Shown here: positions 25,050 through 34,043 of the stretch, in pieces
How positions within the stretch are numbered: the stretch's first letter is position 1
How the letters are laid out: each line of letters starts with the position of its first letter
Source: Pseudomonas taeanensis MS-3
GTDB taxonomy: Bacteria > Pseudomonadota > Gammaproteobacteria > Pseudomonadales > Pseudomonadaceae
Direction of reading: 5' to 3'
Length of the DNA: 64,000 nucleotides
NCBI RefSeq assembly: GCF_000498575.2
Contig: NZ_AWSQ01000009.1
Span: 62,001-126,000 of the forward strand
Notes under the pieces: model-generated
The model's input: only the letters and a program-made list of their open reading frames with translations
Database searches by the model: none
What the model was told of the DNA's origin: nothing
Translations under genes and position numbers: made by a program

Positions 25050-25808
25050 ATGCAACTGCAGATCAAACGTGTCGCCCAAGCCATCGCGGCGGCCGAGCGC
25101 ATTCTGATCATCACCGGCGCGGGGTTGTCCGCCGATTCCGGTCTGCCGACCTACCGTGGTCTGGGTGGCCTGTACAACGGGCACACCGCCGAAGGCCTGC
25201 CGATCGAGACCGCGCTGTCCGGACCCATGCTGCAGCGCGACCCGGCACTGTGCTGGAAGTACCTGGCCGAACTGGGCAAGGCCTGCCTGGGTGCCCGTGC
25301 CAATGCCGGCCACGTGGCGATTGCCGCCTTGCAGCGGCGCAAGCCGCAGTGCTGGGTATTGACCCAGAATATCGACGGCTACCACCGTGCGGCCGGCAGT
25401 CCGCCTGAGCGTTTGATCGAGATTCACGGCGAGTTGGCGCCGCTGTACTGCCAGTCCTGCGGCGCCGAGGACCCGCAATTGGCCGAGCACCTGACCCGGC
25501 CGCTGCCACCGAGGTGCCAGCAGTGCGGCGGTATCCTGCGCCCGCCGGTGGTGCTGTTCGAGGAAATGCTCCCAGAGCCAGCCATCGACAGCCTATACGC
25601 CGAACTGGCCAAGGGCTTCGAGGTGGTTCTGAGCGTTGGCACTACGGCCAGCTTCCCCTATATCGTCGAGCCGATCCTGCGTACACGGCAGTCAGGCGGC
25701 CTGACAGTCGAGATCAACCCCACCCGGACCGACCTGAGCGATGCGGTGAGCCTTCACCTGCAAGGCAGGGCCTTAGATGTGTTGCCGGAACTACTGGGTC
25801 ACATTTAA
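25050..25808 (+). CDS. SIR2-family NAD-dependent protein deacylase
   Basis: A 252-residue sirtuin. The NAD-binding GAGLSADSGLPTYRG motif is near residue 23, TQNIDGYH near residue 109, the catalytic His in IEIHGEL near residue 125, and two Cys pairs (CQSCG, CQQCGG) form the zinc ribbon. GGAGG precedes the ATG. It appears to be a single gene. Confidence 0.92.
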   Translation: MQLQIKRVAQAIAAAERILIITGAGLSADSGLPTYRGLGGLYNGHTAEGLPIETALSGPMLQRDPALCWKYLAELGKACLGARANAGHVAIAALQRRKPQCWVLTQNIDGYHRAAGSPPERLIEIHGELAPLYCQSCGAEDPQLAEHLTRPLPPRCQQCGGILRPPVVLFEEMLPEPAIDSLYAELAKGFEVVLSVGTTASFPYIVEPILRTRQSGGLTVEINPTRTDLSDAVSLHLQGRALDVLPELLGHI

Positions 25809-25883
25809 GACGATAGAAATTGCAAATGAGCAGCCTAAAAGGCATAGTCGCGGCCTTATTAGAACTTCGACACGGCTGTGCCC

Positions 25884-26492
25884 ATGCTTAAGCGCTTCGC
25901 ACCCCTCGTGCCTCTCGCACTCACTCTGGTCCTCGCCGCTTGTGCGGGCTATACACCGCAACCGCAAATGGGCGCTTCTGCGCATACCCCGCGCGCTGCA
26001 GTCGGTTCACCTCATGCCGAGCTGACGGCAAAAGAAATTGCCGATATCACCGATGACAAAGGCTACGAACTGCCACAGCTGGCCGACAGCATCCTGACCC
26101 ACGGCTTGTCGCTGGTTGGCACCCGTTACCGTTACGGCGGCAGCACTGTGAGTTCAGGTTTTGATTGCAGTGGTTTTATCGGTTACCTGTTCAAGGAAGA
26201 GGCCGGTCTGCAGTTGCCGCGCTCCACCCGCGAAATGATCAAGATCGATGCGCCCTTGGTTGAGCGCGAAGAGCTGGAGCCGGGCGATCTGCTGTTCTTC
26301 GCCACCAACGGCCGTGGCCGAGTCAGCCATGCGGGCATCTACCTGGGCGACGATCAGTTCATCCATTCCGCCAGCCGCAGCAGCGGTGTGCGGGTCGACA
26401 GTCTGGATGACCGTTACTGGAGCCGCACCTTTATCGAGGCCAAGCGCGCCTTGGCCCTGGCACCGAGCGATTCCCTCGAACGTCATCCTTGA
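25884..26492 (+). CDS. NlpC/P60 (C40) lipoprotein peptidase, first of a pair
   Basis: A roughly 202-residue outer-membrane lipoprotein with lipobox LVLAACAG near residue 18 and a C40 cell-wall peptidase domain: catalytic Cys in GFDCSGFIGYLF, His in VSHAGIYLG, and a later His in FIHSASR. It probably cleaves peptide links in peptidoglycan. An upstream GTG at 25878 is also possible. A paralogue follows 82 bases later, the arrangement known in P. aeruginosa. Confidence 0.9.
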   Translation: MLKRFAPLVPLALTLVLAACAGYTPQPQMGASAHTPRAAVGSPHAELTAKEIADITDDKGYELPQLADSILTHGLSLVGTRYRYGGSTVSSGFDCSGFIGYLFKEEAGLQLPRSTREMIKIDAPLVEREELEPGDLLFFATNGRGRVSHAGIYLGDDQFIHSASRSSGVRVDSLDDRYWSRTFIEAKRALALAPSDSLERHP

Positions 26493-26574
26493 GCCTCTGG
26501 CGTAGCCTCAGGGTTGCGTCGGCTGCCTTGAAACGGCAGAGTAGGGCGCATCCAGGCACAGGATCGCCTCGCTC

Positions 26575-27093
26575 ATGCCCGTTACGACCCGCCTTGCCCT
26601 GCTGCTTCTCGCCGCGCTGCTGACTGCTTGCGCCGGCCGCGCACCGACTCCGCAAGCGTCCATCCCGTTTTCCGCCACTAACGTCCACGGTAATGCCGAG
26701 GATGTGCTGTTTCGCGCCCTCGGTCTGGTCGGCACGCCTTACCGCTACGGCGGTAATACCCCGGCAGGTGGGTTCGATTGCAGTGGCCTGATCGGCTACG
26801 TCTACCGTGACGCCGCCGGTATCGGCTTGCCACGCACGACTCGTGAACTGATTGCTTTACGTGCACCGAATGTTGGTCGCAATGCGCTGCAGAGTGGCGA
26901 CCTGGTGTTCTTCGCCACCAGCGGCGGGCGTACGGTGAGTCACGCCGGTATCTATGTCGGCAACGGACGTTTCGTGCACGCACCATCCAGCGGCGGCACC
27001 GTGCGCCTGGACAGCTTGAGCAATAATTATTGGCAACGCACCTACCTGGATGCCAAGCGCGTATTCAATGGCGAGCTGGCGCATAACCCATAA
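26575..27093 (+). CDS. NlpC/P60 (C40) lipoprotein peptidase, second of a pair
   Basis: A 172-residue paralogue of the preceding gene, with lipobox LLAALLTACAG near residue 18, catalytic Cys in GFDCSGLIGYVY, and His in VSHAGIYVG and FVHAPSS. It lacks the roughly 30-residue spacer between lipobox and domain seen in the first copy. The two probably arose by duplication and share a transcript. Confidence 0.9.
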   Translation: MPVTTRLALLLLAALLTACAGRAPTPQASIPFSATNVHGNAEDVLFRALGLVGTPYRYGGNTPAGGFDCSGLIGYVYRDAAGIGLPRTTRELIALRAPNVGRNALQSGDLVFFATSGGRTVSHAGIYVGNGRFVHAPSSGGTVRLDSLSNNYWQRTYLDAKRVFNGELAHNP

Positions 27094-27187
27094 TCCTCGA
27101 CCTCGTCGGGCGATGGTTTGCTGGGTTTCGCTTCGCTGCAGTCCAGATTGGGCGTTGCTCAGTTAACTGCCTGCACGCGGAGCTAGC

Positions 27188-27850
27188 ATGACCAATCGCA
27201 CCCTCAATCTCGACGATTCGCTGTATCAGTACCTGCTCGATGTCTCCTTGCGTGAAACGCCGCTGCTCAGGCGCCTGCGCGATGAGACTGCGCAGTTGGC
27301 CAATGCTCGCTGGCAGATCGCTCCGGAGCAGGGGCAGTTCATGGCGCTGCTGGTGCAGTTGACCGGCGCCAGGCGCATTGTCGAAGTCGGCACCTTTACC
27401 GGCTACAGCGCGATCTGCATGGCCTCGGCCATGCCGGCAGACGGCCGGCTGATCTGCTGCGATATTCCGGGCGACTACAACATCACGGCCGAGCGTTACT
27501 GGTGCGAGGCGGGGCTTGCTGAGCGCATCGAGCAGCGCCTGGCCCCGGCCCTGGAAACCCTCGCCACGCTGGAAGCCGAAGGGCAGGGCGGACGGGTCGA
27601 TCTGGTTTTTATCGATGCCGACAAGGCCAACTACCCGGCTTACTTCGAGCAGGCACTCCGGCTGGTGCGCCAGGGCGGTCTGATCCTGTTTGACAACACC
27701 CTGTGGAGTGGTCGTGTGTTGGAGCAAAGCCCGGACAGCGCCGACACCCGAGCGATTCAGGCGCTCAATCGCGCGCTGCATGACGATGCACGCATCGACC
27801 TGTCGCTGCTGCCCCTGGGCGATGGCCTGACGCTGTGCCGCAAGCGCTGA
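27188..27850 (+). CDS. SAM-dependent O-methyltransferase, class I (CCoAOMT-like)
   Basis: A 220-residue methyltransferase. The SAM-binding motif RRIVEVGTFTGYSAICMA is near residue 63, the acidic LVFIDADKANYPAYFE near residue 138, and LILFDNTLWSGRV near residue 167, the pattern of metal-dependent caffeoyl-CoA/catechol O-methyltransferases. GGAG precedes the ATG. The substrate is unknown. Confidence 0.9.
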   Translation: MTNRTLNLDDSLYQYLLDVSLRETPLLRRLRDETAQLANARWQIAPEQGQFMALLVQLTGARRIVEVGTFTGYSAICMASAMPADGRLICCDIPGDYNITAERYWCEAGLAERIEQRLAPALETLATLEAEGQGGRVDLVFIDADKANYPAYFEQALRLVRQGGLILFDNTLWSGRVLEQSPDSADTRAIQALNRALHDDARIDLSLLPLGDGLTLCRKR

Positions 27851-27863
27851 AACGCATAATGTC

Positions 27864-27930
27864 GTAGCCCGGATGCAATCCGGGAGCGTTATCACCGGTT
27901 AAGCCATTCCCCGGATTGCATCCGGGCTGC
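27864..27930. repeat. REP-like hairpin, family A
   Basis: Arms beginning GTAGCCCGGATGCAATCC and ending GGATTGCATCCGGGCTGC pair with one mismatch. Same family as 16516-16574. It lies after the methyltransferase gene. Confidence 0.8.
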
Positions 27931-27956
27931 CTGAACCTAGTCACTGTCTTGCCGCC

Positions 27957-28277
27957 ATGCCTGAACCTATCCGTCTGCCGCCCCAGCCCGATGCCTGCGA
28001 GCTCTGTGCCCGCAGCGTGGCGTTGACTCGTCATCACCTGATTCCCAAGGCCCTGCACGACAAAACCTACGTACAGAAGCGCTACGCCAGGAGCGAGCGG
28101 ATCACCGCCACCCTGTGGGTCTGTCGCGCCTGCCACAACCAGATTCATCGGTTGTTCAGCGAGAAGGAGCTGGCCCTGACCTATAACCACCGAGAGGCTC
28201 TGCTGAGCGACGAGCGCCTGCGCAGCTTTGTTGCCTGGCTGGCGAGCAAGCCAGCGGGCTTTATGCCGCGGCCATAG
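27957..28277 (+). CDS. Small HNH-endonuclease-like protein
   Basis: A 106-residue protein with an HNH/zinc-finger core: CELC near residue 15, LTRHHLIPKALHD, then VCRACHNQIHRLFSE. This is the layout of small stand-alone HNH proteins found in many proteobacteria with no known role. There is no recognisable ribosome site, and it starts just after a REP hairpin. Confidence 0.8.
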   Translation: MPEPIRLPPQPDACELCARSVALTRHHLIPKALHDKTYVQKRYARSERITATLWVCRACHNQIHRLFSEKELALTYNHREALLSDERLRSFVAWLASKPAGFMPRP

Positions 28278-28506
28278 ACAGCCTGTAGTTCGGCGCCCAT
28301 TCTGAATATTCAGCGGGCCGGCATCCGCGCCTTGGCGAGTGCTCAGGTCTGTAGCGACACAGCCTCATGTTGAGTCGCAAGGTGCTCATGTTCAGTGCCC
28401 CAGGTGTTGATCTTGTCTTCATGCCTGGGGAGGCCACGGCACCTCAAACACGGCCTGGCGGTATGCCCATGTCAGCCAGGCACCACTCTGGATAGGAGGT
28501 CATGCC

Positions 28507-28983
28507 ATGTCCACGAGAAGCCTGTTTTTCAGCCCGTTAATCCCTGTAGGTGTGCTCGCAGTGCTCGCCACCGCCGTGCAGGCGGCCGAACCCCGCGTCA
28601 TCGAGTTGACCCAGACGCCCTGCCAATTCCTCGAGTCTGAGAACGGTGTCGATCACGGCTATAGCTCGAGCGAAAAGGCGGACTGCGAGGCAATCAACAG
28701 TAAGACCGCCGCTGAGCGTTTGGCCAAGGCCAAGGTGCTGGAGCTCGACCCCGGCGCCTATGTGTTTCGCGTCACTAACCTGAATGTGTCCTACGACCTC
28801 GGTTTCTGGGTGCGCGGCCAGGGGCTCGGCCGCGTCACCCTGCCGAGCGTTTCGGGCGGCGGCCTGTCGCTCGGCGCGACCAAGGATTATCCGATCGAGC
28901 TGAAGCCGGGCGAGTATTACTACTCCTGCCCACTGAACCCGACCCCGGACTACGTGCTGATCGTCCGCGACTCAGCCAGTTAG
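28507..28983 (+). CDS. Secreted protein with possible cupredoxin-like fold
   Basis: A 158-residue protein with a signal peptide (cleavage near VQAAE, residue 27). The end, IELKPGEYYYSCPLNPTPDYVLIV, resembles the last strands of cupredoxins, but the His and Met ligands after the Cys are absent, so type-1 copper binding is not supported. AGGAGG precedes the ATG. Its stop is about 120 bases upstream of the cobalamin riboswitch, so it is outside that control. Confidence 0.65.
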   Translation: MSTRSLFFSPLIPVGVLAVLATAVQAAEPRVIELTQTPCQFLESENGVDHGYSSSEKADCEAINSKTAAERLAKAKVLELDPGAYVFRVTNLNVSYDLGFWVRGQGLGRVTLPSVSGGGLSLGATKDYPIELKPGEYYYSCPLNPTPDYVLIVRDSAS

Positions 28984-29103
28984 CGGCCGGGTAGAGCCTG
29001 AGCCTGGCGCTAGGGGCGGCGCTGACCGGCGCAAAAAAATCAGCGCGCACAGGCTATTCGTTGACGCTACGGGCTTGTGCCTCTACCCTGCGCGCCTTGC
29101 AAC

Positions 29104-29360
29104 AGGTGCCCCCAACCTTGCGACCAGTTTGCGATCTGTCGCGCGTTAGCGCGAGTTCGTGGAACAGGCCTCAGGGCTAGAGAGGTGAAACAGGGAAGTC
29201 GGTGCGTTTCGCGTGCATACGCCAAATCATTCCGACGCTGCCCCCGCAACGGTAGACGAGTCACACCAAACGCTTAAAGCCACTGTGCGTCAGCATGGGA
29301 AGGTGCGTTCGGTGGCGTTCTGATCATCAGAGCGCAGCTCGTAAGCCCGGAGACCGGCCT
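29104..29360 (+). promoter_or_regulatory. Cobalamin (adenosylcobalamin) riboswitch
   Basis: Characteristic conserved segments appear in order: GGTGCC near 29104, ACAGGGAAGTCGGTG near 29190, the B12-box region GACGCTGCCCCCGCAACGGTA near 29234, GCCACTG near 29279, ATGGGAAGGTGC near 29294, and GTAAGCCCGGAGACCGGCC near 29341. It lies 140 bases before btuB and should repress that gene, and perhaps the cob genes behind it, when cobalamin is plentiful. No T-rich terminator follows, so control is probably translational. Confidence 0.92.
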
Positions 29361-29498
29361 GCTGCAGTCCATGGCATCGCGGAGGGCGTTGTCTGGCGTG
29401 TGGGCTGCGCCGTTGCTGCCGTTCATGCGTCTCTTGTTCTCCGTATGCCTTTCCCAGTCTTAGTCGCCCGGGTGAGAGCGACGGAGCATACAGACAAG

Positions 29499-31346
29499 AT
29501 GAGTAAGTCCCTTTTGACGCCAGCAGTGGCCCTGCTGTGTGGTGTTAGCAGTATTTCCCAGGCTCAAGTAGCCGAACCCGCCCGACTGAACGATCAGCTG
29601 GTGACCGCCACCCGTACCGTGCAAACCGCTCAGCAGAGCCTGGCGGCGGTGACGGTATTCGACCGCGCGCAGATCGAGCTGAGTCAGGCCACCTCGGTGC
29701 CCGAGTTGCTGAAGAAAGTGCCGGGCGTGTCCTTCGCCAACAACGGCGGTCCGGGCAAGAACACCTCGCTATTCATGCGCGGCAGCGAGTCCGACCACGT
29801 GCTGGTACTGATTGATGGCATCAAGATCGGCTCGGTCAGCAGCGGCGGCGCGGCGTTACAAGACCTGCCGCTGGAGTTGATCGAACGCATCGAGGTGGTG
29901 CGTGGTCCGCGTTCCAGTCTGTACGGCTCGGAGGCCGTCGGCGGGGTGATCCAGATCTTCACCCGCAAGGGCAATGGCACGGGCGCCAAGCCGTTCTTCT
30001 CCGCAGGTGTAGGCACCCATGACAGCTACAGTGGCAGCGCCGGAATTACTGGCGGCGACGGCAAAGGCTGGTACAGCCTGGGCCTCAGTGGTGCAGACAC
30101 CGATGGCATCAACGTCAAGTCGGCAGCTACCAGCGGCTACGAAGATGACGCCGACGGTTACCGCAACCTGTCCGCCGTGCTCAGCGCCGGCTACCGCTTC
30201 GACAATGGCCTGGAGCTGGACGCCAACCTGCTACAGGCCAAGTCGCACAGCGACTACGACCAGGTCAATCGCAGACGCACCAGCGGCTTCCACGCCAACT
30301 CTGATGGCGAGAACAGGGTGTTCGGCACCCGCGCGCGTTTCGCGCCGCTGGAGCCCTGGCTGGTGACCCTGCAAGTCGGACGCAGCGAGGACAAGTCCGA
30401 TGCCTTTCAGGATGGTGACTTCTACTCGCGCTTCGACAGCCGTCGCGACAGTGCCAGCTGGCAGAACGACCTGAGCCTGGCGCCCGGCCATACCCTGACC
30501 CTGGGCGTCGACTACCAGCATGACGAGGTCAACGGCACTACCGACTACGCCGAAGACTCGCGGGACAATACCGGGACCTTTGCCCAGTACCTCGGCGAAG
30601 TCGGCCGACACGACTGGCAGCTGTCGCTGCGCCACGACGATAACCAGCAGTTCGGCCAGCATGACACCGGCAACATCGGCTATGGCTACGCCCTCAGCGA
30701 TGAGCTGCGCGCAACCATCAGCTACGGCACGGCGTTCAAGGCACCGACCTTCAACGAGCTGTACTACCCCGGCTACGGCAACCCGGAGCTGGACGCGGAA
30801 ACCTCGCGCAGTCTGGAAATCGGTCTGGCCGGTCAGCATGGCTGGGGTCACTGGTCGGTCAACGCCTTCCGCACGGTGATCGACGACCTGATCGCCTACG
30901 ACTCCAGCATCATGGCCCCGGCCAACGTCGACGCTGCTCGCATTCGTGGGGTCGAACTGGTGCTCGGCAGCCAGTGGCTCGGCTGGGACTGGAACGCCAA
31001 CTACACGTTGCTGGAGCCGGAGAACCGTTCTTCAGGGGCGAATGACGGCAACGAACTGGCGCGGCGTGCCAAGCAGCTGTTCAACCTGGAGCTGGATCGC
31101 CGCCTCGGCGATTTCAGCGTCGGCGCCAGCCTGCATGCCGAAGGTCAACGCTTCGACGACCTGGCCAACACCAAGGAACTGTCCGGTTTCGCCACCCTGG
31201 ACCTGCGCGGTGAATACCGTATCAACCCCGAATGGCGCCTGCAAACCCGCGTCGCCAATTTGCTCGACGCCGATTACGAGACTGCCCAGGGCTACAACCA
31301 GCCGGGGCAGGCGCTGTATTTCACGGTGCGCTATCAGGCGTTGTAA
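29499..31346 (+). CDS. btuB: TonB-dependent vitamin B12 receptor BtuB
   Basis: A 615-residue outer-membrane receptor that imports cobalamin. The signal peptide ends near ISQAQ, residue 23; the plug domain includes VPELLKKVPGVSF, LIDGIKIGSVSSGG and IERIEVVRGPRSSLYGS; the barrel ends in an aromatic-rich strand (ALYFTVRYQAL). The ATG at 29499 starts the signal peptide; the frame is open upstream through the riboswitch, but that part is not coding. Confidence 0.93.
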   Translation: MSKSLLTPAVALLCGVSSISQAQVAEPARLNDQLVTATRTVQTAQQSLAAVTVFDRAQIELSQATSVPELLKKVPGVSFANNGGPGKNTSLFMRGSESDHVLVLIDGIKIGSVSSGGAALQDLPLELIERIEVVRGPRSSLYGSEAVGGVIQIFTRKGNGTGAKPFFSAGVGTHDSYSGSAGITGGDGKGWYSLGLSGADTDGINVKSAATSGYEDDADGYRNLSAVLSAGYRFDNGLELDANLLQAKSHSDYDQVNRRRTSGFHANSDGENRVFGTRARFAPLEPWLVTLQVGRSEDKSDAFQDGDFYSRFDSRRDSASWQNDLSLAPGHTLTLGVDYQHDEVNGTTDYAEDSRDNTGTFAQYLGEVGRHDWQLSLRHDDNQQFGQHDTGNIGYGYALSDELRATISYGTAFKAPTFNELYYPGYGNPELDAETSRSLEIGLAGQHGWGHWSVNAFRTVIDDLIAYDSSIMAPANVDAARIRGVELVLGSQWLGWDWNANYTLLEPENRSSGANDGNELARRAKQLFNLELDRRLGDFSVGASLHAEGQRFDDLANTKELSGFATLDLRGEYRINPEWRLQTRVANLLDADYETAQGYNQPGQALYFTVRYQAL

Positions 31347-31400
31347 ACAACTGCGCAGGCAGGGCTGATCGCCTGCCTGCGCTCAATCAAGGAGAACTCC

Positions 31401-31973
31401 ATGTTGCAACTCTCATCGCGTAACCAACTGCTGGTCGCTATCGCCCTGGCGGCGCTGCTGGCCATGACCCGTGGCCATCACTTCGGCTCGCTCAATCTGC
31501 CTAGCGCGTCCTGGGCGGTGTTCTTCCTCGCGGGTGTGTTGCTCACCCCGCGTTGGCTGTTCCCGGCATTGTTCGTCGAGGCTTCCTTGCTGGATTTCGG
31601 CGCGATGCAGTGGTCCGGGGTGAGTGACTGGTGCCTGTCGCCGGCCTACTGGATGCTGGTGCCGGCCTATGGCTCCTTGTGGTTGGCGGGTCGCCTGTAT
31701 GCCGGCTGGCACCGTGAGCAGCTCAGCAGCCTGCTGTTGCTGGCGGCCGTTGCGTCGATCGCTGCCTTTGTCGCCTACCTGTTTTCCGGTGGCGGCTTCC
31801 TGTTCTTCTCCGGGCGTTATCCAGACCCTAGCCTGGCGCTGCTGATCGAGCGCATCGGCGTGTATTACCCGCGTTACCTGGGCAACCTGGCGCTGTATCT
31901 CGGCCTGGCGGTGGTGCTCTATATCGGTGCCCGCGCAGCCTCCGGTGTGCGCCAGCAGAGCGAGGTCAAGTGA
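31401..31973 (+). CDS. Small integral membrane protein of the cobalamin cluster
   Basis: A 190-residue protein with five or six hydrophobic segments (LLVAIALAALLAMTRGHHF, ASWAVFFLAGVLLTPRWLF, LLLLAAVASIAAFVAYLF). The size and topology recall ECF-transporter substrate-binding components, so it could be a cobalamin or cobalt uptake subunit; this is inference from context. AAGGAG precedes the ATG. Its stop TGA overlaps the cobO ATG by one base (TGATG), so the two are coupled. Confidence 0.75.
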   Translation: MLQLSSRNQLLVAIALAALLAMTRGHHFGSLNLPSASWAVFFLAGVLLTPRWLFPALFVEASLLDFGAMQWSGVSDWCLSPAYWMLVPAYGSLWLAGRLYAGWHREQLSSLLLLAAVASIAAFVAYLFSGGGFLFFSGRYPDPSLALLIERIGVYYPRYLGNLALYLGLAVVLYIGARAASGVRQQSEVK

Positions 31974-32584
31974 TGAGCGAGTCGGCAGAACGCGATGCTC
32001 GGCACAAGGCGCGCATGGCGCGCAAGAAGGCGCTGATCGACGAGAAAATCGCCCAGGCACAGGACGAGTACGGCCTGCTGCTGGTGCACAGTGGCAACGG
32101 CAAGGGCAAGAGCAGCTCGGCCTTCGGCATGGTCGCCCGCGCCCTCGGTCACGGCATCAAGGTCGGCGTGGTGCAATTTATCAAGGGCGCCGCCAGCACC
32201 GGGGAAGAGAGCTTCTTTCGCCGCTTTCCCGGTGAGGTCAGCTACCACGTGATGGGCGAAGGCTTCACCTGGGAAACCCAGGATCGCCAGCGCGACATCG
32301 ACAAGGCCCGTGAGGCCTGGGTGGTCGCGGCCCAGTTGCTCAACGATCCGGCCATCGGCCTGGTGGTGCTGGACGAACTGAATATCGCCCTGAAATACGG
32401 CTACCTGGAACTCGACGCGGTACTCGCCGACATCGAGGCGCGGCCACTGCTGCAGCACGTGGTGGTGACCGGCCGTGGCGCCTTGCCGGGGATGATCGAG
32501 GCGGCGGACACCGTCACCGAGATGAGCCTGGTCAAGCATGCGTTCAAGGCCGGCGTCAAAGCACAGAAAGGTGTCGAATTCTGA
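31973..32584 (+). CDS. cobO: Cob(I)yrinic acid a,c-diamide adenosyltransferase
   Basis: A 203-residue enzyme that adds the adenosyl group to the corrinoid cobalt. The ATP-binding loop HSGNGKGKSSSAFGM is near residue 40, with VVLDELNIALKYGYL near residue 120, as in CobO/BtuR. It is translationally coupled to the membrane-protein gene before it. A REP hairpin pair separates it from cobB. Confidence 0.94.
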   Translation: MSESAERDARHKARMARKKALIDEKIAQAQDEYGLLLVHSGNGKGKSSSAFGMVARALGHGIKVGVVQFIKGAASTGEESFFRRFPGEVSYHVMGEGFTWETQDRQRDIDKAREAWVVAAQLLNDPAIGLVVLDELNIALKYGYLELDAVLADIEARPLLQHVVVTGRGALPGMIEAADTVTEMSLVKHAFKAGVKAQKGVEF

Positions 32585-32611
32585 TGCCATCGTTCTGGAC
32601 ATTCGCAGCCC

Positions 32612-32729
32612 GTAGCCCGGATGCAATCCGGGACATGTGCCGGCAGGCTATCCGCGGATTACATCTTGGCTACATCTGTGGGAGCGGACTTGTCCTCGAT
32701 GGGCTTTCAGCGGACCAGTCCGCTCCAGC
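32612..32729. repeat. Two REP-like hairpins, families A and B, between cobO and cobB
   Basis: 32612-32673 is a degraded family-A hairpin (GTAGCCCGGATGCAATCC ... GGATTACATCTTGGCTAC). 32677-32729 is a TGTGGGAGCGGAC ... GTCCGCTCCA hairpin common in pseudomonads. Together they fill the only large gap in the first half of the cob operon. Confidence 0.8.
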
Positions 32730-32747
32730 AGGTAGCGAGGTGCGTGC

Positions 32748-34043
32748 ATGACCGGCTCTCGCCATTGTCCCGCGTTGTTGATCGCCGCGCCGGCCTCAGG
32801 CCAGGGCAAGACCACGGTCACCGCCGCTCTGGCGCGGCTGCATACCCGGCAGGGCAAGCGGGTGCGGGTGTTCAAGTGCGGACCGGATTTTCTCGACCCG
32901 ATGATCCTCGCCCGCGCCAGTGCCACCCCGGTGTACCAGCTGGACCTGTGGATGGTCGGTGAGGCCGAGAGCCGCCGCCTGTTGTGGCAGGCGGCGGGTG
33001 AGGCCGATCTGATCCTGATCGAGGGGGTGATGGGCCTGTTCGACGGCACGCCCTCGGCGGCCGACCTGGCGCGGCGGTTCGGCGTGCCGGTGCTGGCGGT
33101 GATCGACGGCTCGGCCATGGCCCAGACCTTCGGCGCCCTGGCCCATGGCCTGGCGACTTTCCAGCCTGATCTGCCGTTCTCCGGGGTGCTCGGCAACAAG
33201 GTCGGCAGTGCGCGCCACGGCGAGATTCTGCGCGATGCGCTGCCCGAGTCGATTCGCTGGTACGGCGCCTTGCCGCGCAGCGCCGCGGTCGAGCTGCCCA
33301 GCCGTCATCTGGGCCTGGTGCAGGCCGAGGAGCTGGCCGATCTGGACGCGCGCCTGGATGCCGCCGCCGATGCCCTGGCCGCCAGCGCCGACGTGGCCCT
33401 ACCACCTGCGGTCGAGTTCGCCGCGCCTGAGTCGCGTACGATTGAGCCACTGCTGGCCGGTGTGCGCATCGGCGTGGCGCGCGACAGTGCCTTTGCCTTT
33501 CTCTACCAGGCCAACCTGGATCTGCTGCGCGAGCTGGGCGCCGAGCTGCGTTTCTTCTCGCCGCTGGCCGACAGCCAATTGCCCGAGGTCGACAGTCTGT
33601 ATCTGCCTGGCGGTTATCCCGAGTTGCACCTGGCGCAGCTTGAGGCCAACCAGGCCATGGCGCTGGCGATTCGCGGCCATCACGCCGCCGGCAAACCGAT
33701 CCATGCCGAATGTGGCGGCATGCTCTATCTGCTCGACAAACTGACCGACAAGGCCGGGATCAGCGGGCAGATGCTCGGCTTGTTGCAGGGCGAGGCGACC
33801 CTGCAGCCACGGCTGACCGCCTTGGCCTTGCAGGAAGTGGCGTTGCCGCACGGCCGCCTGCGCGGGCATAGCTACCATCACTCGGCTTTGACCGGTGAAC
33901 TGGTACCCCTGGCGCGCGGCGAGTGCCCGAACTACAAGCGCACCGCCGAAGCGGTCTACCGCATCGGTCGACTGACAGCGTCCTATATCCACTTCTATCT
34001 GCCGTCCGCTCCCGCAGTCGCCGCGCAGTTGTTCAAGCCATGA
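32748..34043 (+). CDS. cobB: Cobyrinate a,c-diamide synthase
   Basis: A 431-residue glutamine- and ATP-dependent amidase acting on the a and c side chains of cobyrinate. The N-terminal P-loop is APASGQGKTTVTAAL; the C-terminal class-I amidotransferase domain has HAECGGMLYLLD (nucleophile Cys) and GHSYHHSAL. GAGGT precedes the ATG. Its TGA overlaps the bluB ATG. Confidence 0.94.
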   Translation: MTGSRHCPALLIAAPASGQGKTTVTAALARLHTRQGKRVRVFKCGPDFLDPMILARASATPVYQLDLWMVGEAESRRLLWQAAGEADLILIEGVMGLFDGTPSAADLARRFGVPVLAVIDGSAMAQTFGALAHGLATFQPDLPFSGVLGNKVGSARHGEILRDALPESIRWYGALPRSAAVELPSRHLGLVQAEELADLDARLDAAADALAASADVALPPAVEFAAPESRTIEPLLAGVRIGVARDSAFAFLYQANLDLLRELGAELRFFSPLADSQLPEVDSLYLPGGYPELHLAQLEANQAMALAIRGHHAAGKPIHAECGGMLYLLDKLTDKAGISGQMLGLLQGEATLQPRLTALALQEVALPHGRLRGHSYHHSALTGELVPLARGECPNYKRTAEAVYRIGRLTASYIHFYLPSAPAVAAQLFKP

